Source: Treponema sp.
GTDB taxonomy: Bacteria > Spirochaetota > Spirochaetia > Treponematales > Treponemataceae
Direction: 5' to 3'
DNA length: 64,000 nucleotides
Assembly: GCA_017548565.1 (NCBI GenBank)
Contig: JAFYZU010000010.1
Location: 1-64,000, forward strand
Below are positions 7,470 through 15,851 of this stretch, in pieces (positions within the stretch are counted from its first letter, which is position 1; each line of letters starts with the position of its first letter). The position numbers and the translations under genes were made by a program. Under the pieces are notes generated by a model. It was given only the letters and a program-made list of their open reading frames with translations, searched no databases and had not been told where the DNA came from.

Positions 7470-10400
7470 ATGACAAAAAAATATACTGTTGAAGCAGATT
7501 TTGAAAAAGATGTTGTTGCAAAATTAAATGCCTGTGGCTGGAAAGGTGGTGCAAATTATCCGTTTGTCTTAAAGTATCCAACAGAAGCAGAACTTATTCA
7601 GAACTGGGCAAACATTATCTTTGAACATAACCGTAAAGAATTAAATAATGTTCCTCTTAATCAGGATGAAATTGATAAACTGCTTTTGAAAATCCGTGGT
7701 AAAACTCCTTGCGAAATAAACAGAATTATCAATTCAAAACTTATAGACCTTATTCGTTCAAATAAAGAAGATACAGAAAATTACAATAAAACTGTTTATC
7801 TTGAAATCTACGATCGTAAAAAGATACAGGATGGTGAAACTGTTTTTCAGATTGCAGAACAGCCGATTTTTGAACGTAAAACTTCTATGGACAGAGACCG
7901 CCGTGGAGATTTAATGCTTCTTATAAACGGAATGCCATTATATCATCTTGAATTAAAGCGCAGTGATGTTCCGTGGGAAGCAGCATTTAATCAACTTCGT
8001 CTTTATCACAGCGAAGGAATTTATTCAGGCTTTTTCAGCTTTGTACAAATTTTTGTTGCAATGACTCCGGAAGAAAGCCGATATTTTGCTAACCCTGGAG
8101 AATATATAAAGTTCAATAAAAACTTTGCTTTTAAATGGGCAAAAGAAAGAAACGTAGAGGTTTTGGAATGGGAAGAGTTTATTCATAAATTCCTTTACAT
8201 TCCTATGGCTCATGAAATTATTGGATTCTACACTGTACCGGATAAAACAGATGAAACGCTTAAGGTTTTAAGAAGCTATCAGTTTAATGCTGTACGTGCT
8301 ATCCGCAATAAAGTAAGCAGTCATAAAGATAAATGGAACGATGGTATTCAGACTGGCGGTTATGTTTGGAATACGACTGGTTCTGGTAAAACTCTAACTT
8401 CTTTTAAGACTGCACAGATTATCAGCGAGGAAGGACTTTGCGATAAAGTTATTTTCCTTTTGGATAGAATTGAACTCGGCACACAGACTCTCACTGAATA
8501 TAAAAACTTTAGTGATGATACAATGGACGTACAAGACACTGCCAATACTGGAAAACTATGGCAGAGGCTTTTGTCTGATAATAACACTCCTGGCGTAAAC
8601 ACAAAGCTGATTGTTACTTCGATTCAGAAAATGAGTAATCTTGTTCCGAATGAAAAGAACAAGAAAGACTTTGAGAAAATCAATAAAAAGAAAATTGTAA
8701 TCATTATTGATGAAGCTCATCGCGACACATTCGGCACGATGATTTCTACAATTAAAAACTCATTCCCGAATGCACTTTTATTTGGATTTACAGGAACACC
8801 TATTTTTGAAGAAAACAAGAAAGTTATTTATTCAAAGGATGATGCTGGTTCTGCTGAGTTTACTACTGCTGATATTTTTGGTGACGAGTTTAAGGATGCC
8901 ACATATACAATTGCAAACGGTATTCACGACGGCAATGTTCTTGGCTTTGATCCTTGTATGAAGCTTTTGAATAATGACTCTGAGGTACGAAAAGCCGCGG
9001 GTTATAGGGCTTGCGGAACAAATGACGAACATAAAATCTACAATGATAAATCTCTTACAAAATGCTTCCAATCATATTTGAACGATAAAACAATGGAAGA
9101 GATTGAAAAAGAGATACCTAATTCAAACTACAGTGGAGATACAAAAGAAGCTGACGAATACAGAAGAGCTGTTGTGCTTGATATCGTAAAGAACTGGAAC
9201 AATGTAACTGTGGGCGGAAAGTTCCATGGTATTTTTGCAACAAGTTCTATTCCACAGGCATTTGAATATTACAAACTTTTCAAAGAACTTGCTCCAAAGC
9301 TTAAAACAACTGTTCTTGTTGATCCTTCTACAGATGGAGATACAGGAGCTGAAAAGGAAATTGCATTAAAAGAAATCATTTCTGATTATAATCAGACTTT
9401 CTTTAAGACAGACAAGTATACTCTGGAAACTTACGACCAGATGAAAACGAATGTAAGCTGGAGACTTGCTCATAAGGAACATTTTAAGAATCTTTCAAAA
9501 GACCAGCAGCTTAATATTCTTATTGTTGTAAATCAAATGCTTACAGGCTTTGACTCAAAGTATGTAAATGTTTTGTATCTGGATAAGATTCTTGATTATG
9601 AAAATCTGATTCAGGCAATGAGCCGAACAAACCGTATTTTTGGAAACGAAAAGCGACACGGAATTATTCACTTTTACAGAAAGCCGCACATTATGAAAAA
9701 GAATGTTGAAGAAGCTGTAAAAACATATTCCGGCGAAAATACACAAGGTGTATTTGTAAACAAGCTTCCTGCTAACTTGAAAAAGATGGAACAGACTTAT
9801 GACGAAATTAAGGACTTGTTTGTAAAAGCCGGTGTACCTGATTTCTCTTCTCTTCCAGAGGATGAAGCAACGGTTGCAAAGTTTGTAAAGCTTTATAACA
9901 AGTTCAATGCTTACCTTGATGCTGCAAAGGTTCAGGGCTTTCAATGGGATAAAACTGATTACCCTGTTATGGAATCTGAAATCGGGCAGCCAGAGGTTAA
10001 AGAAGAACCTCTTAGTGATGGCACTACAGCAACAGTAATGCCCTCTGTTTCTTTTGGAGTTCCACAGGATGCATTTCAGGCAATTACTCAGCGATATGTT
10101 GGAATAGTTCAAAAAGGTAAAGGAACTGGCTCTGGAAATGCAATTCCGCCATTTGAGATTGATATCCATCTTGTTGAAAACCACATGGATAAAATTGACG
10201 AAGCTTATCTTCAGAAATTCTTTAAGGCCTATATTGATAGTCTTAAAGCTACTGGCGAAGGAAGTGAGGAATCTAAAAAGGCTCTGGAAGAATTGTATTC
10301 TGAGTTTGCAAAATTGAGCACTGACCACCAGAGACTTGCACGTAATATTATTAGTGATATTCAGACTGGAAAACTGAATGTAGACAGTGATTTTTCTTTG

Positions 10401-10679
10401 CGGGATTTGATTACTCAATACGCTAAAGATGAGCAGGATAATAAAGCTAAACAGTTTTGCGATAATCTTGGTATTGATGTAGAAAAGTTTAATGAGCTTG
10501 TGGAAGGAATTAATAAGGATAATCCTGATGAAGGCGGGAAACTTTCTGCGATTATTAATCTCGTTGTACATGAAAAGGCAAAAGCTTATTTCTTGCAGAG
10601 AGATAAAGAAGATTATTCTGATTGGAAAGTAAAATCACTTGTAAGGGAATATGTTACTAAGTTTGTGACTGGAAGATAA
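7470..10679 (+). CDS. hsdR: Type I restriction endonuclease/translocase subunit HsdR
   Basis: HsdR cuts unmethylated DNA after ATP-driven translocation. The N-terminal nuclease shows the PD-(D/E)XK core: D147 (RRGDLML) and E161-L-K163. The SF2 motor has Walker A around K307 (TTGSGKT), the DEAH box D414-EAH, then FGFTGTP and the later motif QAMSRTNR. A C-terminal domain of about 250 residues follows. At 1,069 residues with all motifs present it looks intact. It completes an M-S-R order on one strand and is followed 13 bases later by a macro-domain gene. Confidence 0.95.
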   Translation: MTKKYTVEADFEKDVVAKLNACGWKGGANYPFVLKYPTEAELIQNWANIIFEHNRKELNNVPLNQDEIDKLLLKIRGKTPCEINRIINSKLIDLIRSNKEDTENYNKTVYLEIYDRKKIQDGETVFQIAEQPIFERKTSMDRDRRGDLMLLINGMPLYHLELKRSDVPWEAAFNQLRLYHSEGIYSGFFSFVQIFVAMTPEESRYFANPGEYIKFNKNFAFKWAKERNVEVLEWEEFIHKFLYIPMAHEIIGFYTVPDKTDETLKVLRSYQFNAVRAIRNKVSSHKDKWNDGIQTGGYVWNTTGSGKTLTSFKTAQIISEEGLCDKVIFLLDRIELGTQTLTEYKNFSDDTMDVQDTANTGKLWQRLLSDNNTPGVNTKLIVTSIQKMSNLVPNEKNKKDFEKINKKKIVIIIDEAHRDTFGTMISTIKNSFPNALLFGFTGTPIFEENKKVIYSKDDAGSAEFTTADIFGDEFKDATYTIANGIHDGNVLGFDPCMKLLNNDSEVRKAAGYRACGTNDEHKIYNDKSLTKCFQSYLNDKTMEEIEKEIPNSNYSGDTKEADEYRRAVVLDIVKNWNNVTVGGKFHGIFATSSIPQAFEYYKLFKELAPKLKTTVLVDPSTDGDTGAEKEIALKEIISDYNQTFFKTDKYTLETYDQMKTNVSWRLAHKEHFKNLSKDQQLNILIVVNQMLTGFDSKYVNVLYLDKILDYENLIQAMSRTNRIFGNEKRHGIIHFYRKPHIMKKNVEEAVKTYSGENTQGVFVNKLPANLKKMEQTYDEIKDLFVKAGVPDFSSLPEDEATVAKFVKLYNKFNAYLDAAKVQGFQWDKTDYPVMESEIGQPEVKEEPLSDGTTATVMPSVSFGVPQDAFQAITQRYVGIVQKGKGTGSGNAIPPFEIDIHLVENHMDKIDEAYLQKFFKAYIDSLKATGEGSEESKKALEELYSEFAKLSTDHQRLARNIISDIQTGKLNVDSDFSLRDLITQYAKDEQDNKAKQFCDNLGIDVEKFNELVEGINKDNPDEGGKLSAIINLVVHEKAKAYFLQRDKEDYSDWKVKSLVREYVTKFVTGR

Positions 10680-10692
10680 AAGGAGAGCCTAT

Positions 10693-11220
10693 ATGTCTAA
10701 CTTTACATTAATTCATGGAAGCTGTGCCGACCAAACAGCGGATGCTGTTGTGAATGCGGCAAATTCAGGTCTGATTAAAGGTGGCGGAATCTGTGGAGTC
10801 ATCTTTAATAAATGTGGAGCAACAGAATTAACAAAAGCTTGTTCCGAAAAACAAACGCCTGTAAAAGATGGGAATGCTGTAATTACTCCTGCTTTTAACA
10901 TGAAAAATGCAAAGTTTATTATTCATGCTGTTGGTCCAGATTTTGGTATGACACCAAAAGCATTTCTTGAACTTTATAACGCTTATTATAATTCTCTTGT
11001 TCTGCTAAAAGATAACGGATTGCATAGTATTTCATTTCCTTTAATCAGCTCTGGAATCTTTGGAGGAAATCTTAAAAATGCTCCTGCAGAATCTGCAAAA
11101 CAAGCCGGAAGAGCTTATAAGAAGTTTGTGCAGGATTATCCTGATTATGATATTAATGTAATGCTTTGTGCTTTTGGTGCAGATGAATATCAGGCTGCTA
11201 AGGCTGAGCTTGGAGTATAA
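10693..11220 (+). CDS. Macro-domain ADP-ribose-binding/hydrolase protein
   Basis: A 175-residue single macro domain. Motifs: VVNAANSGL near residues 18-26, the phosphate loop GGGICGVIF near 30-38, and FPLISSGIFGG near 115-125. Proteins of this MacroD-like group hydrolyse ADP-ribosyl esters or O-acetyl-ADP-ribose, and some remove ADP-ribose from DNA or protein. A strong AGGAGAG site lies before the start, 13 bases after hsdR, and the next gene starts one base after the stop. In a defence operon it might neutralise or sense ADP-ribosylation; that is inference. All macro-domain loops appear present. Confidence 0.9.
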   Translation: MSNFTLIHGSCADQTADAVVNAANSGLIKGGGICGVIFNKCGATELTKACSEKQTPVKDGNAVITPAFNMKNAKFIIHAVGPDFGMTPKAFLELYNAYYNSLVLLKDNGLHSISFPLISSGIFGGNLKNAPAESAKQAGRAYKKFVQDYPDYDINVMLCAFGADEYQAAKAELGV

Positions 11221-11221
11221 A

Positions 11222-12133
11222 TTGGATTATTCAAAAAATATTAATGAAGTAAAAATTTTACTTGAAAAAGTTTCAAAAGATATTGTGACTTCAAATTCTA
11301 ATAACGGTTATAGCAGTCAGAAGCAAAAAATTCTTAGAATTTTTAAAACAACTGGCGGAGATAATTACAACCAAGAAAGCATAGAACTTAGATTAATTGT
11401 AATAGACTCTTTATATTCTACAAATATGGGAAAGAGATATTTTCCTTTTGAAGATTTGAGTTCTGAAATATATTCACTAGGAGCTAATGAAAAAGAAGTC
11501 ATAAAGAAAATCCAGAGTTTTAGAAATAGTCCTGATACAGCACTAAACATATTCAATATGTTTGATGATAAAGAGTATGGTATTCAGAAAAACGGAAAAT
11601 CAGCTGGCGGAGCAAAATCTCTTCTTTCAAAATATTTTTATTTTCAATTAATGATGGATTCTGCGGATAAAATTGGGTTTCCAATTTATGATTCATTAGC
11701 AAAAAATATGTACCAGCCAGTTTGTAATTATGTAGGATTAACTGGAAAGAGAAAGTTATCTTCAACAATAGATATTAATATCTTTTCTTACTTGAACATG
11801 ATGAAAGAACTAGCTGCAAAATTAGATATTTGTGGCCAATATCCTTTACAAAATTTTGATATACTTGATGCTTATTTGTGGCGTATGGGGAAATTTTCAG
11901 AAGGAAACTTTAGTTTACTATTAAATAAAGAAGAATATCTTACTCTTATAAAGGCATTTAACTTATATGGATATGAAAAAGAAGAAAAGAACACTGCGGA
12001 TGTAAATATACTTCTAAAAGAAGAAATGCTAAAAGGATATAAAAGAGTTTTAGATAATGAAATCTTCAGTGAACTTTGGATACACTGGTTACACTTATTT
12101 GGAAGAATGGAGAATGAAAATAATGGGCAATAA
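11222..12133 (+). CDS. Uncharacterised defence-operon protein, possible OGG/HhH-like fold
   Basis: A 303-residue protein from the TTG at 11222, chosen because GGAG precedes it and an ATG further upstream would overlap the macro gene by over 50 bases. Two stretches recall the OGG-fold proteins of defence contexts: SLLSKYFYFQ followed by FPIYDSLAKNMY (about 136-165), and FDILDAYLWRMGKF (about 211-224). The lysine/aspartate pair of a true glycosylase is not evident. It overlaps the next gene by 11 bases, which argues for joint function with the DUF262 pair. By eye it is more AT-rich than the hsd genes. The fold guess is weak. Confidence 0.5.
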   Translation: MDYSKNINEVKILLEKVSKDIVTSNSNNGYSSQKQKILRIFKTTGGDNYNQESIELRLIVIDSLYSTNMGKRYFPFEDLSSEIYSLGANEKEVIKKIQSFRNSPDTALNIFNMFDDKEYGIQKNGKSAGGAKSLLSKYFYFQLMMDSADKIGFPIYDSLAKNMYQPVCNYVGLTGKRKLSSTIDINIFSYLNMMKELAAKLDICGQYPLQNFDILDAYLWRMGKFSEGNFSLLLNKEEYLTLIKAFNLYGYEKEEKNTADVNILLKEEMLKGYKRVLDNEIFSELWIHWLHLFGRMENENNGQ

Positions 12134-13409
12134 TGAATCAGTCGAATTAAAACAATTATCATTAAAAGAAGTCCTAGTTGATAAGAAATTAAAGATACCT
12201 GCATATCAGAGAATTTACTGCTGGAAAGAAAAAACAGTAGTTCAACTATTGAATGATCTTGAAAATATTTCTGATGAATACTGTATAGGAAGTATTATAA
12301 TTCAAAACAAAGGTAATAATGTTTATGACATTATTGATGGTCAACAGCGATTGGTTACTTTATCGTTATTAATGCTTGAATTAGGACTGGAAAACGGCAT
12401 TTCATTGCTTAATGAAAAATTTGAAGATTCCGATGCACAACGCTATATAAAATACAACCGATTTTTAATTCATCAATTTACAAATAAAAGAGAGTTTAAA
12501 AATAAGAATAAATTATTAGATTATATTTTCCTTAATGTTTTAATTCTTAATGATGATTCAATCGACCTTGCATATACATTCTTCTCTAATGAAAACTCTC
12601 GTGGAGCTCCATTATCAGATTATGATTTATTAAAAGCCCATCATTTAAGGTACGTAGTTACAGAACCTCAACAGCTACATCTGGCAACAAGATGGGACAA
12701 AATGATATTAGCAGATGCTCCTAGCAAATCTGATTTAAAAGAATATGAGCAGGCATTATCATTATACGTTTTCCGCTTAAGAAAATGGTTTAAGTTTGAT
12801 TGGTGGAATGAGGGTGAAAGGTATAACGTAAAGAAAGAATTTGAAAGTTCACCAATTGTTGAATCAATTCCACCATTCGGTGAACAGTTCAAATATTTTG
12901 AACCAATCCAAGGTGGAACACATTTTTTTGAATTTACAAATCAAGCTATAGAAAAGATGCGTTTATTTAAGGAAACAAAACAATACGAGATGATTCATAA
13001 TCTGACAGGAGAAAGTCATACTCTTCTGCGTGATGTAATAGAAGCTTTAATTTTTGCATATTATTATAAGTTTGGTGAAAGTTATTTAACAGAAGCAACT
13101 CTTTTAATTGCCCGATATGTTTCACAGAATAGATATGAGAATAAAAAAATTCATCTTTCAGGAATATTTGAGCATGTAAGGCAATCTAAAATTCCTCTGC
13201 TAATTGAAACAAGTACTTCTCCAACTTTTTTCTTAGCAGAAATGAATAACATTAATTCAAACTTAATGAATCTGGATCAAATTAAAGCACAAGAAAAGAA
13301 AAGTTCTGAATCTGATATTCGTGAAAGATATGTAGTAAAAATTGCTTCATGTTTTAAAGAAATAAATGAAAACGAATTGACTGTTAAAAATCTTAATGAT
13401 TGGAGATAA
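12123..13409 (+). CDS. DUF262 (GmrS/ParB-like) protein without nuclease domain
   Basis: DUF262 is the NTP-binding or hydrolysing, ParB/Srx-like half of GmrSD-type type IV restriction enzymes. Here the domain shows IPAYQRIYCWKEKTVVQLLNDL at about 29-50, the DGQQR motif at D72-R76, and ENSRGAPLSDYDLLKAHHLR at about 159-178. The remaining 250 residues are helical and lack the DUF1524 HNH motifs, so this copy probably cannot cut DNA itself. The start at 12123 (428 residues) is chosen for the GGAG ten bases upstream. It overlaps the preceding gene and lies four bases before a second DUF262 gene. Confidence 0.8.
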   Translation: MGNNESVELKQLSLKEVLVDKKLKIPAYQRIYCWKEKTVVQLLNDLENISDEYCIGSIIIQNKGNNVYDIIDGQQRLVTLSLLMLELGLENGISLLNEKFEDSDAQRYIKYNRFLIHQFTNKREFKNKNKLLDYIFLNVLILNDDSIDLAYTFFSNENSRGAPLSDYDLLKAHHLRYVVTEPQQLHLATRWDKMILADAPSKSDLKEYEQALSLYVFRLRKWFKFDWWNEGERYNVKKEFESSPIVESIPPFGEQFKYFEPIQGGTHFFEFTNQAIEKMRLFKETKQYEMIHNLTGESHTLLRDVIEALIFAYYYKFGESYLTEATLLIARYVSQNRYENKKIHLSGIFEHVRQSKIPLLIETSTSPTFFLAEMNNINSNLMNLDQIKAQEKKSSESDIRERYVVKIASCFKEINENELTVKNLNDWR

Positions 13410-13413
13410 AAAA

Positions 13414-15303
13414 ATGGCTGATAATACAAATAATAGATTTACACCTGAAATAATTTGTACAAGTGAACATACTTTTAATATTCCAATTTATCAACGATTG
13501 TTTGAATGGGAAAAGGACAACATCGAACAATTACTGAATGATATGTTGTTTGAATATAATAGAAATTCTACTAACCCAAGTCCATATTATATTGGAATGT
13601 TAACATTATATGAAAATGATTTGGTAGATGGTCAGCAACGTTTTACAGTTTTATCAATAATTGCTTCTGTCTTCAAAAATCTATATGAACCTTGGGCAAA
13701 TATGAAAGGAAAACTGCATTTAAAAGCTCGATTCGATGATGAAAGATATCTTAGCAGTTTATTTGATGAGAAAGAAATCACCGATTATACAAATAAAAAA
13801 ATGCATAACGGAAAAGAGACCGTTATTGATTGGGTAAATAAAAATTTGAATGCTTCAAATAAAAAAGAGTTTGCAAAATATGTTTATGAAAAATGCACAT
13901 TCTTTATGGCAACTTTACCCCAAAATTATAAGCCTTCTGATTTGAATAAATATTTTGAAGCAATGAACTCAACTGGAAGAAACCTTGAAAGTCATGAAAT
14001 AATCAAGGTAGAAAAATATTTAAAATCGATTAAAGATAATCAGCCTTTTTACAATCAGATTTGGAATCTAGTTGCCGATATGGATAAACTGCTTATCAGA
14101 TATAAGACCGAAGGAAGACAAAAAGAATCAGAAGATGAGCTTAGACAAAGATACAAAGAATTATTTCTTAATTTTGATTCTTACATTGAAAAGAAATCTT
14201 TCATTTATAAAAATAATATTGAATTACTTAATGATTTTCATGAAGATGAAGAGCAAGACAGTGATTTTCAAACAATTAGTGAATTGGAAGCTGATGGCCA
14301 TAACCCTGATGTAAGAAGACAGGATAAGTATTTTGGTGATGGTTATCACTCAGCATTAAACTTTCCAGAATTTTTATTGCAGATTCTATTTATTAGTCTT
14401 AATGAAGAAACTCGAAATAAAGTTAATGTAAATGAATTCTTTGATGTTCATGCTTTGCAGAAAATATTTAAAGAATACACAAATGATTGGAATGGTGATA
14501 ACTGGAAGAAATTTGGTGAAGACCTTTTAAGATATAGGATTCTTTATGATTACTTTGTCTTGAGAGTGCCTAATTCAGAGTTTAATCCTTATGATTTAGA
14601 ATTTTCTGAACCTGAAAAAGAAAAAGAAACTGATTCTAATATGATAAAACAATTACAATCTGTACTTTATGTAGATTCTTCTTCTAAAACATATTACAGA
14701 TGGATAGTGCCTTTTTTGGAATTCATAAATAAAAATCATAATGCTTCAGCAACTCAAATATTTAAGGAACTTCAAAGAATTGATAATACGATTAAAGAGC
14801 ACTCTGAAGATATTTTAAATAATCCAAAGGATATTTCTTTTGGAGGACGTTATACAGTTTATTTCTTAAGAAGACTTGATTTTTATCTATGGCTCGATAA
14901 TCATAAATTAAGTTCTCAAAAAATTGACCCAGTAATTAACAATTACAAATTTAAGCGTAGTTACAACTCTCAAGAACATTTACATCCGCAAAATGATGAA
15001 AACAGAGAGGGATATGAACCTTGGGGCGATTATAAGCATAAGTTTGGAAATCTATTCTTGATTTCATCTTCATTTAATTCAACTCAGAGTGATGATACAA
15101 TAAACACGAAGTTCGGTCGCATTTTGGATCAGATTTCTAGTAACAGTATTGAAAGTATAAAACTTTATAAGATTCTAGAGTTTTGTAAAGAAGAAGAAAA
15201 AACAGGTTCTGTTGCAGAATTGGCAAAATGCTGGACTATTAAAAAGATGGAAGAACATCAGAAAAAAATGCTACAAAGATTACATGATTCATACAAAGAA
15301 TAA
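13414..15303 (+). CDS. DUF262-DUF1524 (GmrSD-like) HNH endonuclease
   Basis: A 629-residue protein with an N-terminal DUF262 domain (FNIPIYQRLFEWEKDNIEQLL about 21-41, D72-GQQR, then MNSTGRNLESHEIIK) and a C-terminal DUF1524-type HNH region (E521-HLHPQN, then H-K-F-G545-NLFLISSSFNS). Such fusions are known as modification-dependent type IV nucleases (GmrSD) and in phosphorothioate-sensing systems; the target here is unknown. DGQQR is at the same residue numbers as in the preceding gene. The start at 13414 follows GGAG by eight bases. Key residues look intact. Confidence 0.85.
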   Translation: MADNTNNRFTPEIICTSEHTFNIPIYQRLFEWEKDNIEQLLNDMLFEYNRNSTNPSPYYIGMLTLYENDLVDGQQRFTVLSIIASVFKNLYEPWANMKGKLHLKARFDDERYLSSLFDEKEITDYTNKKMHNGKETVIDWVNKNLNASNKKEFAKYVYEKCTFFMATLPQNYKPSDLNKYFEAMNSTGRNLESHEIIKVEKYLKSIKDNQPFYNQIWNLVADMDKLLIRYKTEGRQKESEDELRQRYKELFLNFDSYIEKKSFIYKNNIELLNDFHEDEEQDSDFQTISELEADGHNPDVRRQDKYFGDGYHSALNFPEFLLQILFISLNEETRNKVNVNEFFDVHALQKIFKEYTNDWNGDNWKKFGEDLLRYRILYDYFVLRVPNSEFNPYDLEFSEPEKEKETDSNMIKQLQSVLYVDSSSKTYYRWIVPFLEFINKNHNASATQIFKELQRIDNTIKEHSEDILNNPKDISFGGRYTVYFLRRLDFYLWLDNHKLSSQKIDPVINNYKFKRSYNSQEHLHPQNDENREGYEPWGDYKHKFGNLFLISSSFNSTQSDDTINTKFGRILDQISSNSIESIKLYKILEFCKEEEKTGSVAELAKCWTIKKMEEHQKKMLQRLHDSYKE

Positions 15304-15317
15304 TTTAGGAGTCCACC

Positions 15318-15719
15318 ATGTACGAACAAGTAACCGCCTATCTAGGAAAACTCAAACCAGCTCATTGGAAATATCCTGAAAATCAGGGAGATGGAAGTCA
15401 TGAACATCCATACATTGCCGGCTGGCCTGAGTACGATGAAACAACTAAAGAGTTCATGAAGAAGATGTACGAGTTTGTTCCAAACGGCGGACAGAACTAT
15501 GATGAGGTAATTTATAAAGCAACGGGCTTAGATTGTCATGAAGACTTAAGCAAAGCTGATATTTCCAAAATTGATGGCGATATAATTCTTTATATGATTT
15601 TTTCAATGGTACGTGGGGAACGATTTAGCGATGGATTATTCGGCAGCTACGTTGCGAACGGTACAATTGGTAAAATGCTTACAAGATTAAAAGAATTGGA
15701 TGTACAACATTTAATATAA
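15318..15719 (+). CDS. DUF6508-like protein
   Basis: A 133-residue acidic protein with the layout I associate with DUF6508: GDGSHEHPYIAGWPEYDETTKEFMKKMYEF, then SKADISKIDGDIILYMIFSMVRGERFSDGLFGSYVANGTIGKMLTRLKELD. It carries no catalytic motif that I recognise. It begins 14 bases after the DUF262-HNH gene behind AGGAG and ends the operon. From memory, DUF6508 genes are often near macro-domain genes, which would fit the macro gene five kilobases upstream, but I could not verify this. Confidence 0.6.
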   Translation: MYEQVTAYLGKLKPAHWKYPENQGDGSHEHPYIAGWPEYDETTKEFMKKMYEFVPNGGQNYDEVIYKATGLDCHEDLSKADISKIDGDIILYMIFSMVRGERFSDGLFGSYVANGTIGKMLTRLKELDVQHLI

Positions 15720-15725
15720 AACTAC

Positions 15726-15746
15726 GGGGGCGTTGCGGGGGCCCCC
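15726..15746 (+). terminator. GC-rich hairpin ending the defence operon (atypical terminator)
   Basis: GGGGGC at 15726-15731 pairs with GCCCCC at 15741-15746, seven bases after the stop of the DUF6508-like gene. There is no T-tract, so it may be a Rho-assisted terminator, an mRNA-stabilising hairpin or a small mobile repeat. It is a striking run of G and C in an AT-rich neighbourhood. Confidence 0.45.
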
Positions 15747-15767
15747 TCATCCTATTTAATCTATTCT

Positions 15768-15837
15768 CATCAGCACCTCGCAGACATACATCAGCAATTT
15801 GCAGACCCTTATCTACACAATGCTGACTACATGTAGT
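15768..15837. promoter_or_regulatory. Two operator-like direct repeats and a palindrome
   Basis: CATCAGCA-N4-GCAGAC occurs at 15768-15785 and again at 15789-15806, exactly 21 bases apart. TGCTGA, the inverse of TCAGCA, follows at 15821-15826, then the perfect palindrome ACTACATGTAGT at 15826-15837. It lies just before a phage-like gene; a repressor-binding role is inferred from the two-helical-turn spacing. Confidence 0.35.
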
Positions 15838-15851
15838 GTTATGCTTGAATC

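Noticed and set aside
9555-10571. Long minus-strand open frame (338 codons) inside hsdR
   Set aside because: It is antisense to a conserved, motif-complete HsdR, has no ribosome site, and its Ile/Phe/Asn/Ser-rich product is typical of a shadow frame.
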